Source: an uncultured Acetatifactor sp. (lineage in GTDB: Bacteria; Bacillota; Clostridia; Lachnospirales; Lachnospiraceae). From it: a stretch of 64,000 bases of DNA. Both the position numbers and the translations under genes were made by a program. This document shows positions 1-7,319 of this stretch, piece by piece. The stretch is taken from positions 62,001-126,000 of the forward strand of contig CAJTVB010000007.1 of the NCBI GenBank assembly GCA_910579755.1, given 5' to 3'. How positions within the stretch are numbered: the stretch's first letter is position 1; every line of letters starts with the position of its first letter. The notes under the pieces are model-generated. The model did no database searches. It had not been told where the DNA came from and was given only the letters and a program-made list of their open reading frames with translations.

Positions 1-141
1 TTTGTGATCCGTCCCAGGCAGGCCAGCAATGTGGGCCGGGTGGAGAAGGACAGGGAGAGACTACAGAAGCTGTATCAGGAGGGCTATGACGATGCGGCGG
101 GATGCTTTCAGGAGCTTATGGAATTTCTGAAGGATGCGTAA
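1..141 (+). CDS. Patatin-like phospholipase family protein, C-terminal end (partial)
   Basis: The window opens inside a reading frame of 46 residues that ends at TAA 139-141. The visible tail (IRPRQASNVGRVEKD, then KLYQEGYDDA) matches the C-terminal pattern of bacterial patatin-like proteins of the YjjU type, in which a vGR.E.d motif is followed by a short LY..Gy.da helix. The catalytic Ser-Asp dyad and the oxyanion loop would lie upstream, outside the window, so activity cannot be judged. The family comprises predicted intracellular acyl hydrolases. The call rests on the tail alone. The next gene, uppP, starts 100 bp downstream with its own ribosome site. Confidence 0.6.
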   Translation, partial: FVIRPRQASNVGRVEKDRERLQKLYQEGYDDAAGCFQELMEFLKDA

Positions 142-241
142 AGGGACTGGTCTGCAGTTAAAAAGCGCTGAAGGAATCAGAGCAGGAAATAGTACGGAAG
201 GCTCTGAGAAAGCAAATGGTGCAGAAGGAGGAGTATAATAT

Positions 242-1090
242 ATGTTAGAGATTATTAAAGCAATTATTTACGGCATTGTGGAGGGTGTCACGGAATGGCT
301 GCCGATCAGCAGCACAGGGCATCTGATCCTGGTGGAGCAGTTGATCCCCTTTCAGGGAACCAGCGAAGGATTTTTTGATATGTTTGATGTGGTGATTCAG
401 CTGGGAGCAATCCTGGCGGTGGTGGTGCTGTTCTGGGGGCAGATATGGCCCTTTGCCCTGACCAAAAAGGAGCGGCAGGGACAGACAGGTATAGCTTCTT
501 ATTTCAAAAAGGATATATGGGTGCTGTGGTTTAAGATTCTAGTGTCCTGTGTTCCGGCGGCAGTGATCGGAATTTTGTTTGATGACGTATTCAATGCGTT
601 GTTTTATAATCCCACCTGTGTGGCGCTGGCTTTGATTATTTTTGGTGTTGCTTTTATTGTGATTGAGAACTGGAATAAGAGCAGAATGCCAAAGGTGACG
701 GCATTGTCGGAAATTACATACCAGACGGCTTTAATGATCGGTGTTTTTCAGGTGATTGCCGCGGTGTTTCCGGGAACCTCCCGCTCCGGCGCCACCATTG
801 TAGGAGCCCTTCTGATCGGCATTTCCAGAACCGTGGCGGCGGAGTATACATTTTTCCTGGCCATTCCCGTGATGTTTGGGGCAAGCCTTCTGAAGGTGGT
901 AAAGTTCGGGTTCGCGTTTACCTCTGTGGAGCTGGTTCTGCTGGCCATTGGCACGGTGGTGTCCTTTGTGGTATCCCTGTTCGTGCTTCGATTCCTGATG
1001 GGGTATATTAAGAAGCATGACTTTAAGGTGTTCGGGTGGTATCGCATCGTGCTGGGCGCGGTGGTGCTGCTGTTTTTCCTCATAAGGTGA
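242..1090 (+). CDS. uppP: Undecaprenyl-diphosphatase UppP (BacA family)
   Basis: UppP removes a phosphate from undecaprenyl diphosphate to regenerate the lipid carrier for peptidoglycan and other wall polymers; loss sensitises cells and overexpression gives bacitracin resistance. The 282-residue length is typical. Both family signatures are present: EGVTEWLPISSTGH near residues 14-27, and PGTSRSGATI near residues 177-186, with hydrophobic membrane segments throughout. The ATG follows AAGGAGGAG with 8 bp spacing, so the start is secure. The gene appears to stand alone; no clear promoter or terminator was seen around it. Confidence 0.96.
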   Translation: MLEIIKAIIYGIVEGVTEWLPISSTGHLILVEQLIPFQGTSEGFFDMFDVVIQLGAILAVVVLFWGQIWPFALTKKERQGQTGIASYFKKDIWVLWFKILVSCVPAAVIGILFDDVFNALFYNPTCVALALIIFGVAFIVIENWNKSRMPKVTALSEITYQTALMIGVFQVIAAVFPGTSRSGATIVGALLIGISRTVAAEYTFFLAIPVMFGASLLKVVKFGFAFTSVELVLLAIGTVVSFVVSLFVLRFLMGYIKKHDFKVFGWYRIVLGAVVLLFFLIR

Positions 1091-1195
1091 TAAGGCGTGC
1101 TATGGCTGTTGCATCCGACGCTGCTTATGCGGCTCAGCTTTTATTATGTGAGGGCTGAACTGTTACCGTCTGAACTATTATATGTCATCAAATGG

Positions 1196-1224
1196 TTGAC
1201 ATTTTGTGTAAGATAGAATACACT
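1196..1224 (+). promoter_or_regulatory. Sigma-A-type promoter for the DUF6465 gene
   Basis: TTGACA at 1196-1201 and TACACT at 1219-1224 are separated by 17 bp, and the next gene starts about 150 bp downstream. This implies a leader of roughly 140 nt, in which I see no recognisable riboswitch. Confidence 0.6.
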
Positions 1225-1371
1225 GTTTTTGGCAGGCAGAATGCAGAAATAGGATTTTGGCTCTTTACCGGCCTGCCGAGGGGAGCGAAACGCACTGGAA
1301 TATTTGTGCCGTTGAAGTGACGGCGGCGGAAAACAGTGCATCAAGATGTTGCCAGAAGGGAGAGGAAAAAT

Positions 1372-1854
1372 ATGGCACCGAGGAAATCAACAAAGCCTGC
1401 GACAAAGGCTGCAGAAGAGGCCGTTAAAACCCCCGCGCCCATGACAGAAGAAAATCAGACAGTAGAGAACGAGGCAGACGTTGCGGTTGAGACAAAAGCG
1501 GAAACAGTAGAAGCAGAACCCAAGAAAGAGAAAAAGACGCCGGGACGCAAACCGGCGGCGGCAAAGAAGGAGACAGTAAAGAAAGAGACTGCCGGAAAAG
1601 CCAGGGCAGAGAAGTCTCCGGCGGCAAAGCCCGGAAGAAAGCCCAAGAAGGAAGTGAAGGCGGCCATTCATCTGCAGTTTGCCGGAAAGTCGTATACGGA
1701 AGAGGATCTCATGAAAATTGCCAGGGACGTATGGAAGTACGATCTGAAGCAGAAGGTGGGAGACCTGACCAGCGTGGAGCTGTATGTGAAGCCCGAGGAG
1801 AATACGGTATATTATGTAATGAACAAGGACTTTATGGGAAGCTTCCAGATTTGA
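1372..1854 (+). CDS. DUF6465 family protein, Lys/Ala/Glu-rich N-terminus
   Basis: This 160-residue protein has two parts. Residues 1 to about 98 are a low-complexity Lys/Ala/Pro/Glu tail resembling histone-H1-like tails. The compact C-terminal part (from about AIHLQFAGKSYTEEDL) matches the small DUF6465 domain common in Lachnospiraceae. No function is established. The basic tail might suggest nucleic-acid contact, but it also contains acidic blocks, so this is only inference. I chose the ATG at 1372 because GGGAGAGG precedes it; an in-frame ATG at 1336 lacks a ribosome site. It has its own promoter and terminator, so it is monocistronic. Confidence 0.75.
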   Translation: MAPRKSTKPATKAAEEAVKTPAPMTEENQTVENEADVAVETKAETVEAEPKKEKKTPGRKPAAAKKETVKKETAGKARAEKSPAAKPGRKPKKEVKAAIHLQFAGKSYTEEDLMKIARDVWKYDLKQKVGDLTSVELYVKPEENTVYYVMNKDFMGSFQI

Positions 1855-1886
1855 GAAACATAAAAAGCGGAAAGAGAATGAAAAGG

Positions 1887-1915
1887 GACCGCGGTTTTCG
1901 AACCACGGTCTTTTT
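1887..1915 (+). terminator. Intrinsic terminator
   Basis: A 10-bp stem (1887-1896 with 1901-1910, one G-U pair) with a TCGA loop is followed directly by TTTTT. It ends the DUF6465 transcript and separates it from the heat-shock operon. Confidence 0.9.
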
Positions 1916-1967
1916 GCGTTTCCGCAGATCTTTAGATTTATTTTAGAATTATTTTCCCTGAAATCAG

Positions 1968-1996
1968 TTGACAACGTATAACCGAAGTGCTATTTT
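1968..1996 (+). promoter_or_regulatory. Promoter of the hrcA-grpE-dnaK operon
   Basis: TTGACA at 1968-1973 and TATTTT at 1991-1996 have an exact 17-bp spacer. The predicted start of transcription (about 2003) lies just upstream of the CIRCE operator, the arrangement expected for HrcA repression. Confidence 0.85.
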
Positions 1997-2010
1997 ATGG
2001 TTAGTAAATG

Positions 2011-2037
2011 TTAGCACTCCCCTTTAATGAGTGCTAA
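2011..2037 (+). promoter_or_regulatory. CIRCE operator (HrcA binding site)
   Basis: TTAGCACTC at 2011-2019 and GAGTGCTAA at 2029-2037 form the perfect 9-bp inverted repeat with a 9-bp spacer that defines CIRCE. HrcA binds it and is released when GroEL is titrated by misfolded protein. An in-frame ATG at 2027 lies inside the element and is unlikely to be the hrcA start. Confidence 0.98.
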
Positions 2038-2059
2038 CAGCCCGGAGGAGGAACTTGGA

Positions 2060-3109
2060 GTGGAGCTGGATGAGAGAAAAAAGAAAATCCTGCAGGCGGT
2101 CATCCGCAACTACCTGGAGACAGGGGAGCCGGTTGGCAGCAGAACCATTTCCAGGTATACCGATCTGAACCTCAGTTCTGCAACTATACGGAACGAGATG
2201 GCCGATCTGGAGGAAATGGGATATATTCTGCAGCCTCATACGTCGGCAGGGCGGATTCCTTCGGATAAAGGCTACCGCCTCTATGTGGACACCATGATGG
2301 AGGAAAAGGAGCGGGAAGTTATTGAAATGAAGGATATGCTGGTGCAGCGTCAGGATAAAATGGAGACGCTGTTAAAGCAGGTGGCCAGGGTTCTGGCCCA
2401 GAATACCCAGTATGCAACTTTGATTTCCGCGCCCCAGGCCAAGCGCAGCAAGCTGAAGTTTCTGCAGCTTTCCCGGGTGGATGCAAGGCAGCTGCTGGCG
2501 GTCATTGTCATTGAGGGCAATGTGATTAAAAATAACATCCTTCCGGTGGAGGAGGATCTGGAAGACGAGACCATACTGAAGCTGAACATTTTGCTGAATA
2601 CCCATTTAAACGGGCTGTCCATCGACGAGATCAGTCTGGGAATGATAGCTGCCATGAAGCAGCAGGCGGGGATTCACAGCTCCATTGTGAGCGGGGTCAT
2701 CGACGCGGTGGCGGAGGCCATTCGGGCGGAGGAGGATCTGGAGATCTACACCAGCGGCACCAACAATATTTTCCGTTATCCTGAGCTGGCGGATCAGCAG
2801 AAGGCCAGCGAGCTGATCAATACCTTTGAGGAGAAGCAGCTTCTGGGAGAGCTGCTCCAGGAGGCTTACACAGAGGGAGAGAATACGGGGATTCAGGTGT
2901 ACATCGGTGCGGAGACGCCGGTACAGAGCATGAGGGACTGCAGCGTGGTCACAGCCGCCTATGAGCTTGGGGGCGGTATGAGAGGAACCATCGGTATCGT
3001 GGGCCCCAAACGGATGGATTATGACAAGGTGGTTGGCACCCTGAGGACAATACAGACACAGCTGGATGAGCTGTACAGGAAGGACGAACAGACAGAAAGG
3101 ACTGAGTGA
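2060..3109 (+). CDS. hrcA: Heat-inducible transcription repressor HrcA
   Basis: HrcA is the dimeric repressor of class I heat-shock genes and binds CIRCE. The N-terminal winged helix is evident (DERKKKILQAVI, GEPVGSRTI, SATIRNEMADLEEMGY), followed by the family's C-terminal sensing domain. I chose GTG at 2060 because GGAGGAGG at 2044-2051 sits 8 bp upstream and the product then begins at the usual family position. The alternative ATG at 2027 overlaps CIRCE. The length is about 350 residues. It is first gene of hrcA-grpE-dnaK and therefore autoregulated by the CIRCE site in front of it. Confidence 0.96.
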   Translation: MELDERKKKILQAVIRNYLETGEPVGSRTISRYTDLNLSSATIRNEMADLEEMGYILQPHTSAGRIPSDKGYRLYVDTMMEEKEREVIEMKDMLVQRQDKMETLLKQVARVLAQNTQYATLISAPQAKRSKLKFLQLSRVDARQLLAVIVIEGNVIKNNILPVEEDLEDETILKLNILLNTHLNGLSIDEISLGMIAAMKQQAGIHSSIVSGVIDAVAEAIRAEEDLEIYTSGTNNIFRYPELADQQKASELINTFEEKQLLGELLQEAYTEGENTGIQVYIGAETPVQSMRDCSVVTAAYELGGGMRGTIGIVGPKRMDYDKVVGTLRTIQTQLDELYRKDEQTERTE

Positions 3110-3110
3110 T

Positions 3111-3839
3111 ATGGCGGAACAGGAAATGGAAAAGGGCATGGAAGAGCAGACGACTTCTGAGACAGAGGAAACGGCGGCAGAAGCTGTGAAAACGGCGGAG
3201 GGTGAGACAGAAAGGCCGGAGGAGGAAACGGCAGGGGATGCCGGGGCCTGTGGGGCCAAAGAGGGTGCTTCAGACGAAGATATCACGGATGAAGAGGAAG
3301 GCTCCGGAGACGAAGATGAAAACGGGGCAGAGGGTATGGATCCCAAGAGCTGGGCCGAAAAAAGGGCCGCCAAAAAGCAGGCGAAGCTGGATAAAAAGGC
3401 AGACGCCTATAAAAGCCAGATCGAGCAGCTGGAGGATAAGGTGAAGCGTCAGCTGGCGGAGTTTGAAAATTTCCGCAACAGGTCGGAAAAGGAAAAGCAC
3501 GCCATGTTTGAAACGGGAGCCAGAAGCGTGATTGAGAAGATCCTTCCTGTGGTGGATAATTTTGAAAGAGGTCTGGCCACGGTTCCGGAGGACAAGAAGG
3601 AAGACCCCTTCGTGGACGGTATGAACCGCATTTATAAGCAGCTGCTGACAGAGCTGGATAATATGGGGGTTAAGGCCATTGAGGCGGTGGGGCAGGAGTT
3701 TGATCCCAACCTTCATAACGCGGTGATGCAGGTGGCCAGCGAGGAATACGAATCCGGCGTGGTGGCCCAGGAGCTGCAGAAGGGATATACTTACCGGGAA
3801 ACCGTAGTGCGGCACAGCATGGTGGCCGTCACGGAATAG
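3111..3839 (+). CDS. grpE: Nucleotide exchange factor GrpE
   Basis: GrpE releases ADP from DnaK and acts as a thermosensor in the DnaK cycle. Residues 1 to about 80 are an unusually long acidic, low-complexity extension rich in Glu, Thr and Gly. This is followed by the long dimerising helix (IEQLEDKVKRQLAEFENFRNR) and the C-terminal beta domain with a typical GrpE end. The ATG at 3111 lies one base after the hrcA stop, with AAAGGA upstream. An earlier in-frame ATG at 3066 would overlap hrcA and is not needed. The 242-residue length is long for GrpE because of the acidic tail. Confidence 0.95.
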   Translation: MAEQEMEKGMEEQTTSETEETAAEAVKTAEGETERPEEETAGDAGACGAKEGASDEDITDEEEGSGDEDENGAEGMDPKSWAEKRAAKKQAKLDKKADAYKSQIEQLEDKVKRQLAEFENFRNRSEKEKHAMFETGARSVIEKILPVVDNFERGLATVPEDKKEDPFVDGMNRIYKQLLTELDNMGVKAIEAVGQEFDPNLHNAVMQVASEEYESGVVAQELQKGYTYRETVVRHSMVAVTE

Positions 3840-3935
3840 GGTCCGCAGCCTGTGTCGGGAGACCGGCGGGGCAAAAATGAAAGAGACAGCAATGAAACAA
3901 CAAATATAGAATGAAGATTTCAGGAGGAAATAAAA

Positions 3936-5810
3936 ATGAGCAAGATAATCGGTATCGATCTGGGAACCACAAACAGCTGTGTGGCTGTGATGGAGGGCGG
4001 CAAGCCCACCGTTATCGCAAATGCAGAGGGGGCCAGGACCACACCGTCCGTGGTGGCATTTACAAAGACAGGAGAGAGACTGGTAGGTGAGCCTGCAAAG
4101 CGTCAGGCAGTGACCAATGCGGAGAAAACCATTGCCTCCATCAAGAGAGACATGGGAACCGACAATGGACGAACCATCGACGACAAGCGGTACTCGCCTC
4201 AGCAGATTTCAGCTATGATTCTGCAGAAGCTGAAGGCGGACGCAGAGAGCTATCTGGGTGAGAAGGTAACAGAGGCGGTGATCACCGTTCCTGCATATTT
4301 CAATGATGCGCAGCGTCAGGCAACCAAGGATGCAGGCAAAATCGCCGGTCTGGATGTAAAGCGTATCATCAACGAGCCCACGGCGGCTGCGCTGGCCTAC
4401 GGCCTGGACAACGAAAAAGAGCAGAAGATCATGGTATACGACCTGGGCGGCGGTACCTTTGATGTGTCCATTATCGAGATCGGCGACGGTGTAATCGAGG
4501 TGCTTTCCACTAACGGCGACACCCATCTGGGCGGCGACGATTTTGACAATAAGGTGATCCAGTGGATGCTGGCCGAGTTTAAAAAGGCGGAGGGTGTTGA
4601 TCTTTCCGGCGACAAGATGGCCATGCAGAGACTGAAGGAAGCGGCGGAGAAGGCAAAGAAGGAGCTTTCCAGCGCTATGACCACCAATATTAACCTGCCT
4701 TTCATTACTGCGACGGCAGAGGGCCCCAAGCACTTTGACATGAATCTGAGCCGTGCGCAGTTTGACGAGCTGACCAGAGATCTGGTGGATAAGACTGCCA
4801 TTCCTGTACAGAACGCCATGAAGGACGCAGGTCTCACCAACGCGGATCTGGGCCAGGTATTGCTGGTAGGCGGTTCCACCCGTATCCCTGCAGTACAGGA
4901 TAAGGTGAGACAGATCACTGGCAAGGAGCCCAGCAAGAGCCTGAACCCTGACGAGTGTGTGGCAATCGGTGCTTCCGTACAGGGCGGCAAGCTGGCCGGC
5001 GACGCCGGTGCAGGAGATATTCTGCTTCTGGACGTGACACCCCTGTCTCTTTCCATTGAGACCATGGGTGGCGTAGCTACCAGACTGATCGAGAGAAATA
5101 CTACGATCCCTACCAAGAAGAGTCAGATCTTCTCCACGGCGGCAGACAATCAGACGGCAGTGGATATCAATGTGGTGCAGGGCGAGAGACAGTTCGCCAG
5201 AGACAACAAGTCTCTTGGACAGTTCCGTCTGGACGGTATTCCTCCTGCAAGGAGAGGTGTACCTCAGATCGAGGTTACCTTTGATATTGATGCCAACGGC
5301 ATTGTGAACGTGTCTGCCAAGGATATGGGAACGGGTAAGGAGCAGCATATTACCATTACCGCCGGTTCCAATATGTCTGATGATGAAATCGACAGGGCTG
5401 TGAAAGAGGCGGCTGAGTTCGAAGCTCAGGACAAGAAGCGCAAGGAGGCCGTAGAGGCCAGAAATGATGCCGATTCCTTTGTGTTCCAGACAGAGAAGGC
5501 CTTGGAGGAAGTGGGCGATAAGCTTGGGGAAAGTGATAAGTCTGCGGTACAGGCTGATCTGGCGGCAGTGAAGGCGGTGCTGGATCGGACCAAGGATCAG
5601 GAGATGAGCGACAGCGATCTGGATGAGCTGAAGGCGGCGAAGGAAAAGCTGACCAACAGTGCACAGGCGCTCTTTACAAAGATGTACGAGAATATGCAGC
5701 AGGCCCAGGGCGCAGGTCCCGATATGGGAGCAGGCGCAGGCCCTGATATGGCAGGCGGTGCGGCAGCCCCTGATGACGACATCATCGATGGAGAATTCAG
5801 AGAGGTATAA
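3936..5810 (+). CDS. dnaK: Molecular chaperone DnaK (Hsp70)
   Basis: DnaK binds exposed hydrophobic peptides in an ATP-dependent cycle driven by DnaJ and GrpE. The ATPase domain opens with IGIDLGTTNSCVAVMEGG, the phosphate loops (VYDLGGGTFDVSI, LVGGSTRIPAVQ) are intact, and the substrate domain starts near LLLDVTPLSLSIE. The C-terminal tail is Gly/Ala/Asp-rich and ends EFREV. The length of 624 residues is normal. AGGAGG precedes the ATG. It lies 96 bp after grpE with no terminator between, so it belongs to the CIRCE operon. Confidence 0.98.
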   Translation: MSKIIGIDLGTTNSCVAVMEGGKPTVIANAEGARTTPSVVAFTKTGERLVGEPAKRQAVTNAEKTIASIKRDMGTDNGRTIDDKRYSPQQISAMILQKLKADAESYLGEKVTEAVITVPAYFNDAQRQATKDAGKIAGLDVKRIINEPTAAALAYGLDNEKEQKIMVYDLGGGTFDVSIIEIGDGVIEVLSTNGDTHLGGDDFDNKVIQWMLAEFKKAEGVDLSGDKMAMQRLKEAAEKAKKELSSAMTTNINLPFITATAEGPKHFDMNLSRAQFDELTRDLVDKTAIPVQNAMKDAGLTNADLGQVLLVGGSTRIPAVQDKVRQITGKEPSKSLNPDECVAIGASVQGGKLAGDAGAGDILLLDVTPLSLSIETMGGVATRLIERNTTIPTKKSQIFSTAADNQTAVDINVVQGERQFARDNKSLGQFRLDGIPPARRGVPQIEVTFDIDANGIVNVSAKDMGTGKEQHITITAGSNMSDDEIDRAVKEAAEFEAQDKKRKEAVEARNDADSFVFQTEKALEEVGDKLGESDKSAVQADLAAVKAVLDRTKDQEMSDSDLDELKAAKEKLTNSAQALFTKMYENMQQAQGAGPDMGAGAGPDMAGGAAAPDDDIIDGEFREV

Positions 5811-5841
5811 TTATTATCTGCGGCGAAGCCGTGAATAGTAA
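5811..5841 (+). repeat. Short hairpin repeat centred on GCGAAGC (copy A)
   Basis: The segment right after the dnaK stop folds into an imperfect hairpin with GGC-GAA-GCC at its centre and AT-rich outer arms (TTATTAT and AATAGTAA). A closely related hairpin is found at 13684-13712 and a weaker relative in the luxS leader near 53725. No T-run follows, so it is not an ordinary terminator. Confidence 0.5.
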
Positions 5842-5879
5842 AGTATAAACAGTCGGTTGCAGAATAATAGCTGAAAAGG

Positions 5880-5907
5880 TTGACATCGTACGTAATAATG
5901 GTAAAAT
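5880..5907 (+). promoter_or_regulatory. Separate promoter for dnaJ
   Basis: TTGACA at 5880-5885 and TAAAAT at 5902-5907 are 16 bp apart. Transcription would start near 5914, giving a leader of about 120 nt before dnaJ. No CIRCE site is near it, so this promoter is probably not under direct HrcA control. Confidence 0.7.
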
Positions 5908-5920
5908 ATTAAAAGATTTT

Positions 5921-6018
5921 GGCGATACAGGATACGCAAGTATCCTGTATCGCACGTCAAAAAGGTGCGAACTTTGGAAGTAAACTTCCAAATATTGATT
6001 GGTACGCGCTAAAGCGCG
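5921..6018 (+). promoter_or_regulatory. Structured 5' leader of dnaJ: three consecutive hairpins
   Basis: Three perfect stem-loops fill the leader. The first pairs 5922-5935 with 5940-5953 around a GCAA tetraloop (14-bp stem). The second pairs TTTGGAAG with CTTCCAAA around TAAA, at about 5972-5991. The third pairs GCGC with GCGC around TAAA, at about 6007-6018. The first has no T-run on the sense strand. The third ends a few bases before the GGGG ribosome-site region. This could control mRNA stability or temperature-dependent translation, but that is inference. Confidence 0.65.
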
Positions 6019-6032
6019 CATAGGGGTATAAA

Positions 6033-7211
6033 ATGGCAGAGCAGAAGCGAGATTACTATGAAGTCCTGGGCGTTGAAAAAAATGCCGATGACTCGGCAAT
6101 CAAAAAAGCATATCGTGTTTTGGCAAAAAAGTATCATCCGGATATGAATCCCGGAGACGCGGAAGCCGAGAAGAAATTTAAGGAAGCTTCTGAGGCCTAC
6201 GCCGTACTGAGCGATCCTGATAAGAGACGCCAGTATGACCAGTTCGGCCATGCAGCCTTTGACGGTGGAGCAGGCCCTGGAGGGTTTGACTTCAGCGGAA
6301 CGGATTTCGGAGATATTTTCGGAGACATATTTGGAGACCTGTTCGGAGGCGGACGAAGCCGCGGACCCAGTAACGGCCCTATGAAGGGAGCGAATCTGCG
6401 CACCAGTGTTCGTGTGACTTTTGAGGAAGCTGTCTTTGGATGCAAAAAAGAAATCGATCTGACTGTAAAGGAGACCTGCAAGACCTGTAACGGTTCCGGC
6501 GCCAAGCCGGGAACCAGTCCGGAGACCTGTTCCAAGTGCGGCGGCAAGGGACAGGTGGTGTTTACTCAGCAGTCTTTCTTCGGCATGGTTCGGAATGTAC
6601 AGACCTGTCCTGAATGTCAGGGAAGCGGAAAGGTGATCCGCGACAAGTGTGCAGACTGCCGTGGAACCGGATATATTCCCATGAAGAAGCGGTATTCCGT
6701 GGATATTATTGCGGGTATTGATAACGGTCAGTCCATTCGCAAGCCCGGGCTGGGCGAACCCGGTGTGAACGGCGGGCCCAGGGGCGATGTGATCGTGGAG
6801 GTTATCGTGGGAAGGCATCCCATCTTCCAGAGGCAGGACTTCGACATTTACTCTACGGTTTCCATGTCCTTTGCCGTTGCGGCGTTAGGCGGGGAGATCC
6901 TGATCGATACGGTGGACGGCAAGGTGATCTACGATGTTAAGCCCGGAACCCAGACGGATACCCGGGTGAGGCTGCGCGGAAAGGGTGTGCCTTCTTGCAG
7001 AAATAAGGATGTGCGCGGCGACCATTATGTGACGCTGGTGGTTCAGGTGCCTGACAGGCTCAGCCATGAGGCCAAGGAGCTCTTGCGCCAGTTTGACGAG
7101 GTTTCCGGAAACTCTCTGAATGCGGCGAAATCCTCATCAGGACAGGAGTCCGGAGAGGATGGCAAGGATAACGGAAAAGGCGGTAAGAAGAAAAAGTTTT
7201 TCAACAAATAG
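6033..7211 (+). CDS. dnaJ: Molecular chaperone DnaJ (Hsp40)
   Basis: DnaJ delivers substrates to DnaK and stimulates its ATPase. The J domain is complete (YYEVLGVEKNADDSAIKKAY, with HPD at about residue 35), followed by a Gly/Phe-rich linker. The zinc-finger domain has four CxxCxGxG repeats (CKTCNGSG, CSKCGGKG, CPECQGSG, CADCRGTG), and the substrate-binding beta domains follow. The length is 392 residues, with a Lys/Gly-rich tail. The gene is 222 bp from dnaK and has its own promoter and a hairpin-rich leader. A terminator follows. Confidence 0.98.
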   Translation: MAEQKRDYYEVLGVEKNADDSAIKKAYRVLAKKYHPDMNPGDAEAEKKFKEASEAYAVLSDPDKRRQYDQFGHAAFDGGAGPGGFDFSGTDFGDIFGDIFGDLFGGGRSRGPSNGPMKGANLRTSVRVTFEEAVFGCKKEIDLTVKETCKTCNGSGAKPGTSPETCSKCGGKGQVVFTQQSFFGMVRNVQTCPECQGSGKVIRDKCADCRGTGYIPMKKRYSVDIIAGIDNGQSIRKPGLGEPGVNGGPRGDVIVEVIVGRHPIFQRQDFDIYSTVSMSFAVAALGGEILIDTVDGKVIYDVKPGTQTDTRVRLRGKGVPSCRNKDVRGDHYVTLVVQVPDRLSHEAKELLRQFDEVSGNSLNAAKSSSGQESGEDGKDNGKGGKKKKFFNK

Positions 7212-7217
7212 AAGTGA

Positions 7218-7250
7218 GGGATTGCTGCTGGAGAATGCGGCAATCCCTTT
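7218..7250 (+). terminator. Intrinsic terminator after dnaJ
   Basis: An 11-bp stem (7218-7228 with 7237-7247, one G-U pair) is followed by a short TTT run. It closes the chaperone operon. Confidence 0.8.
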
Positions 7251-7319
7251 TACTGCTGCAGATAGACTTGGACGGCGGCTTGGCTGCCAGCTTATGCCGG
7301 GAAAGCAGACGGATTGAAA

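Noticed and set aside
4209..5348. A 379-codon minus-strand open frame opposite dnaK
   Set aside because: Known artefact seen opposite many dnaK genes; no supporting signals.
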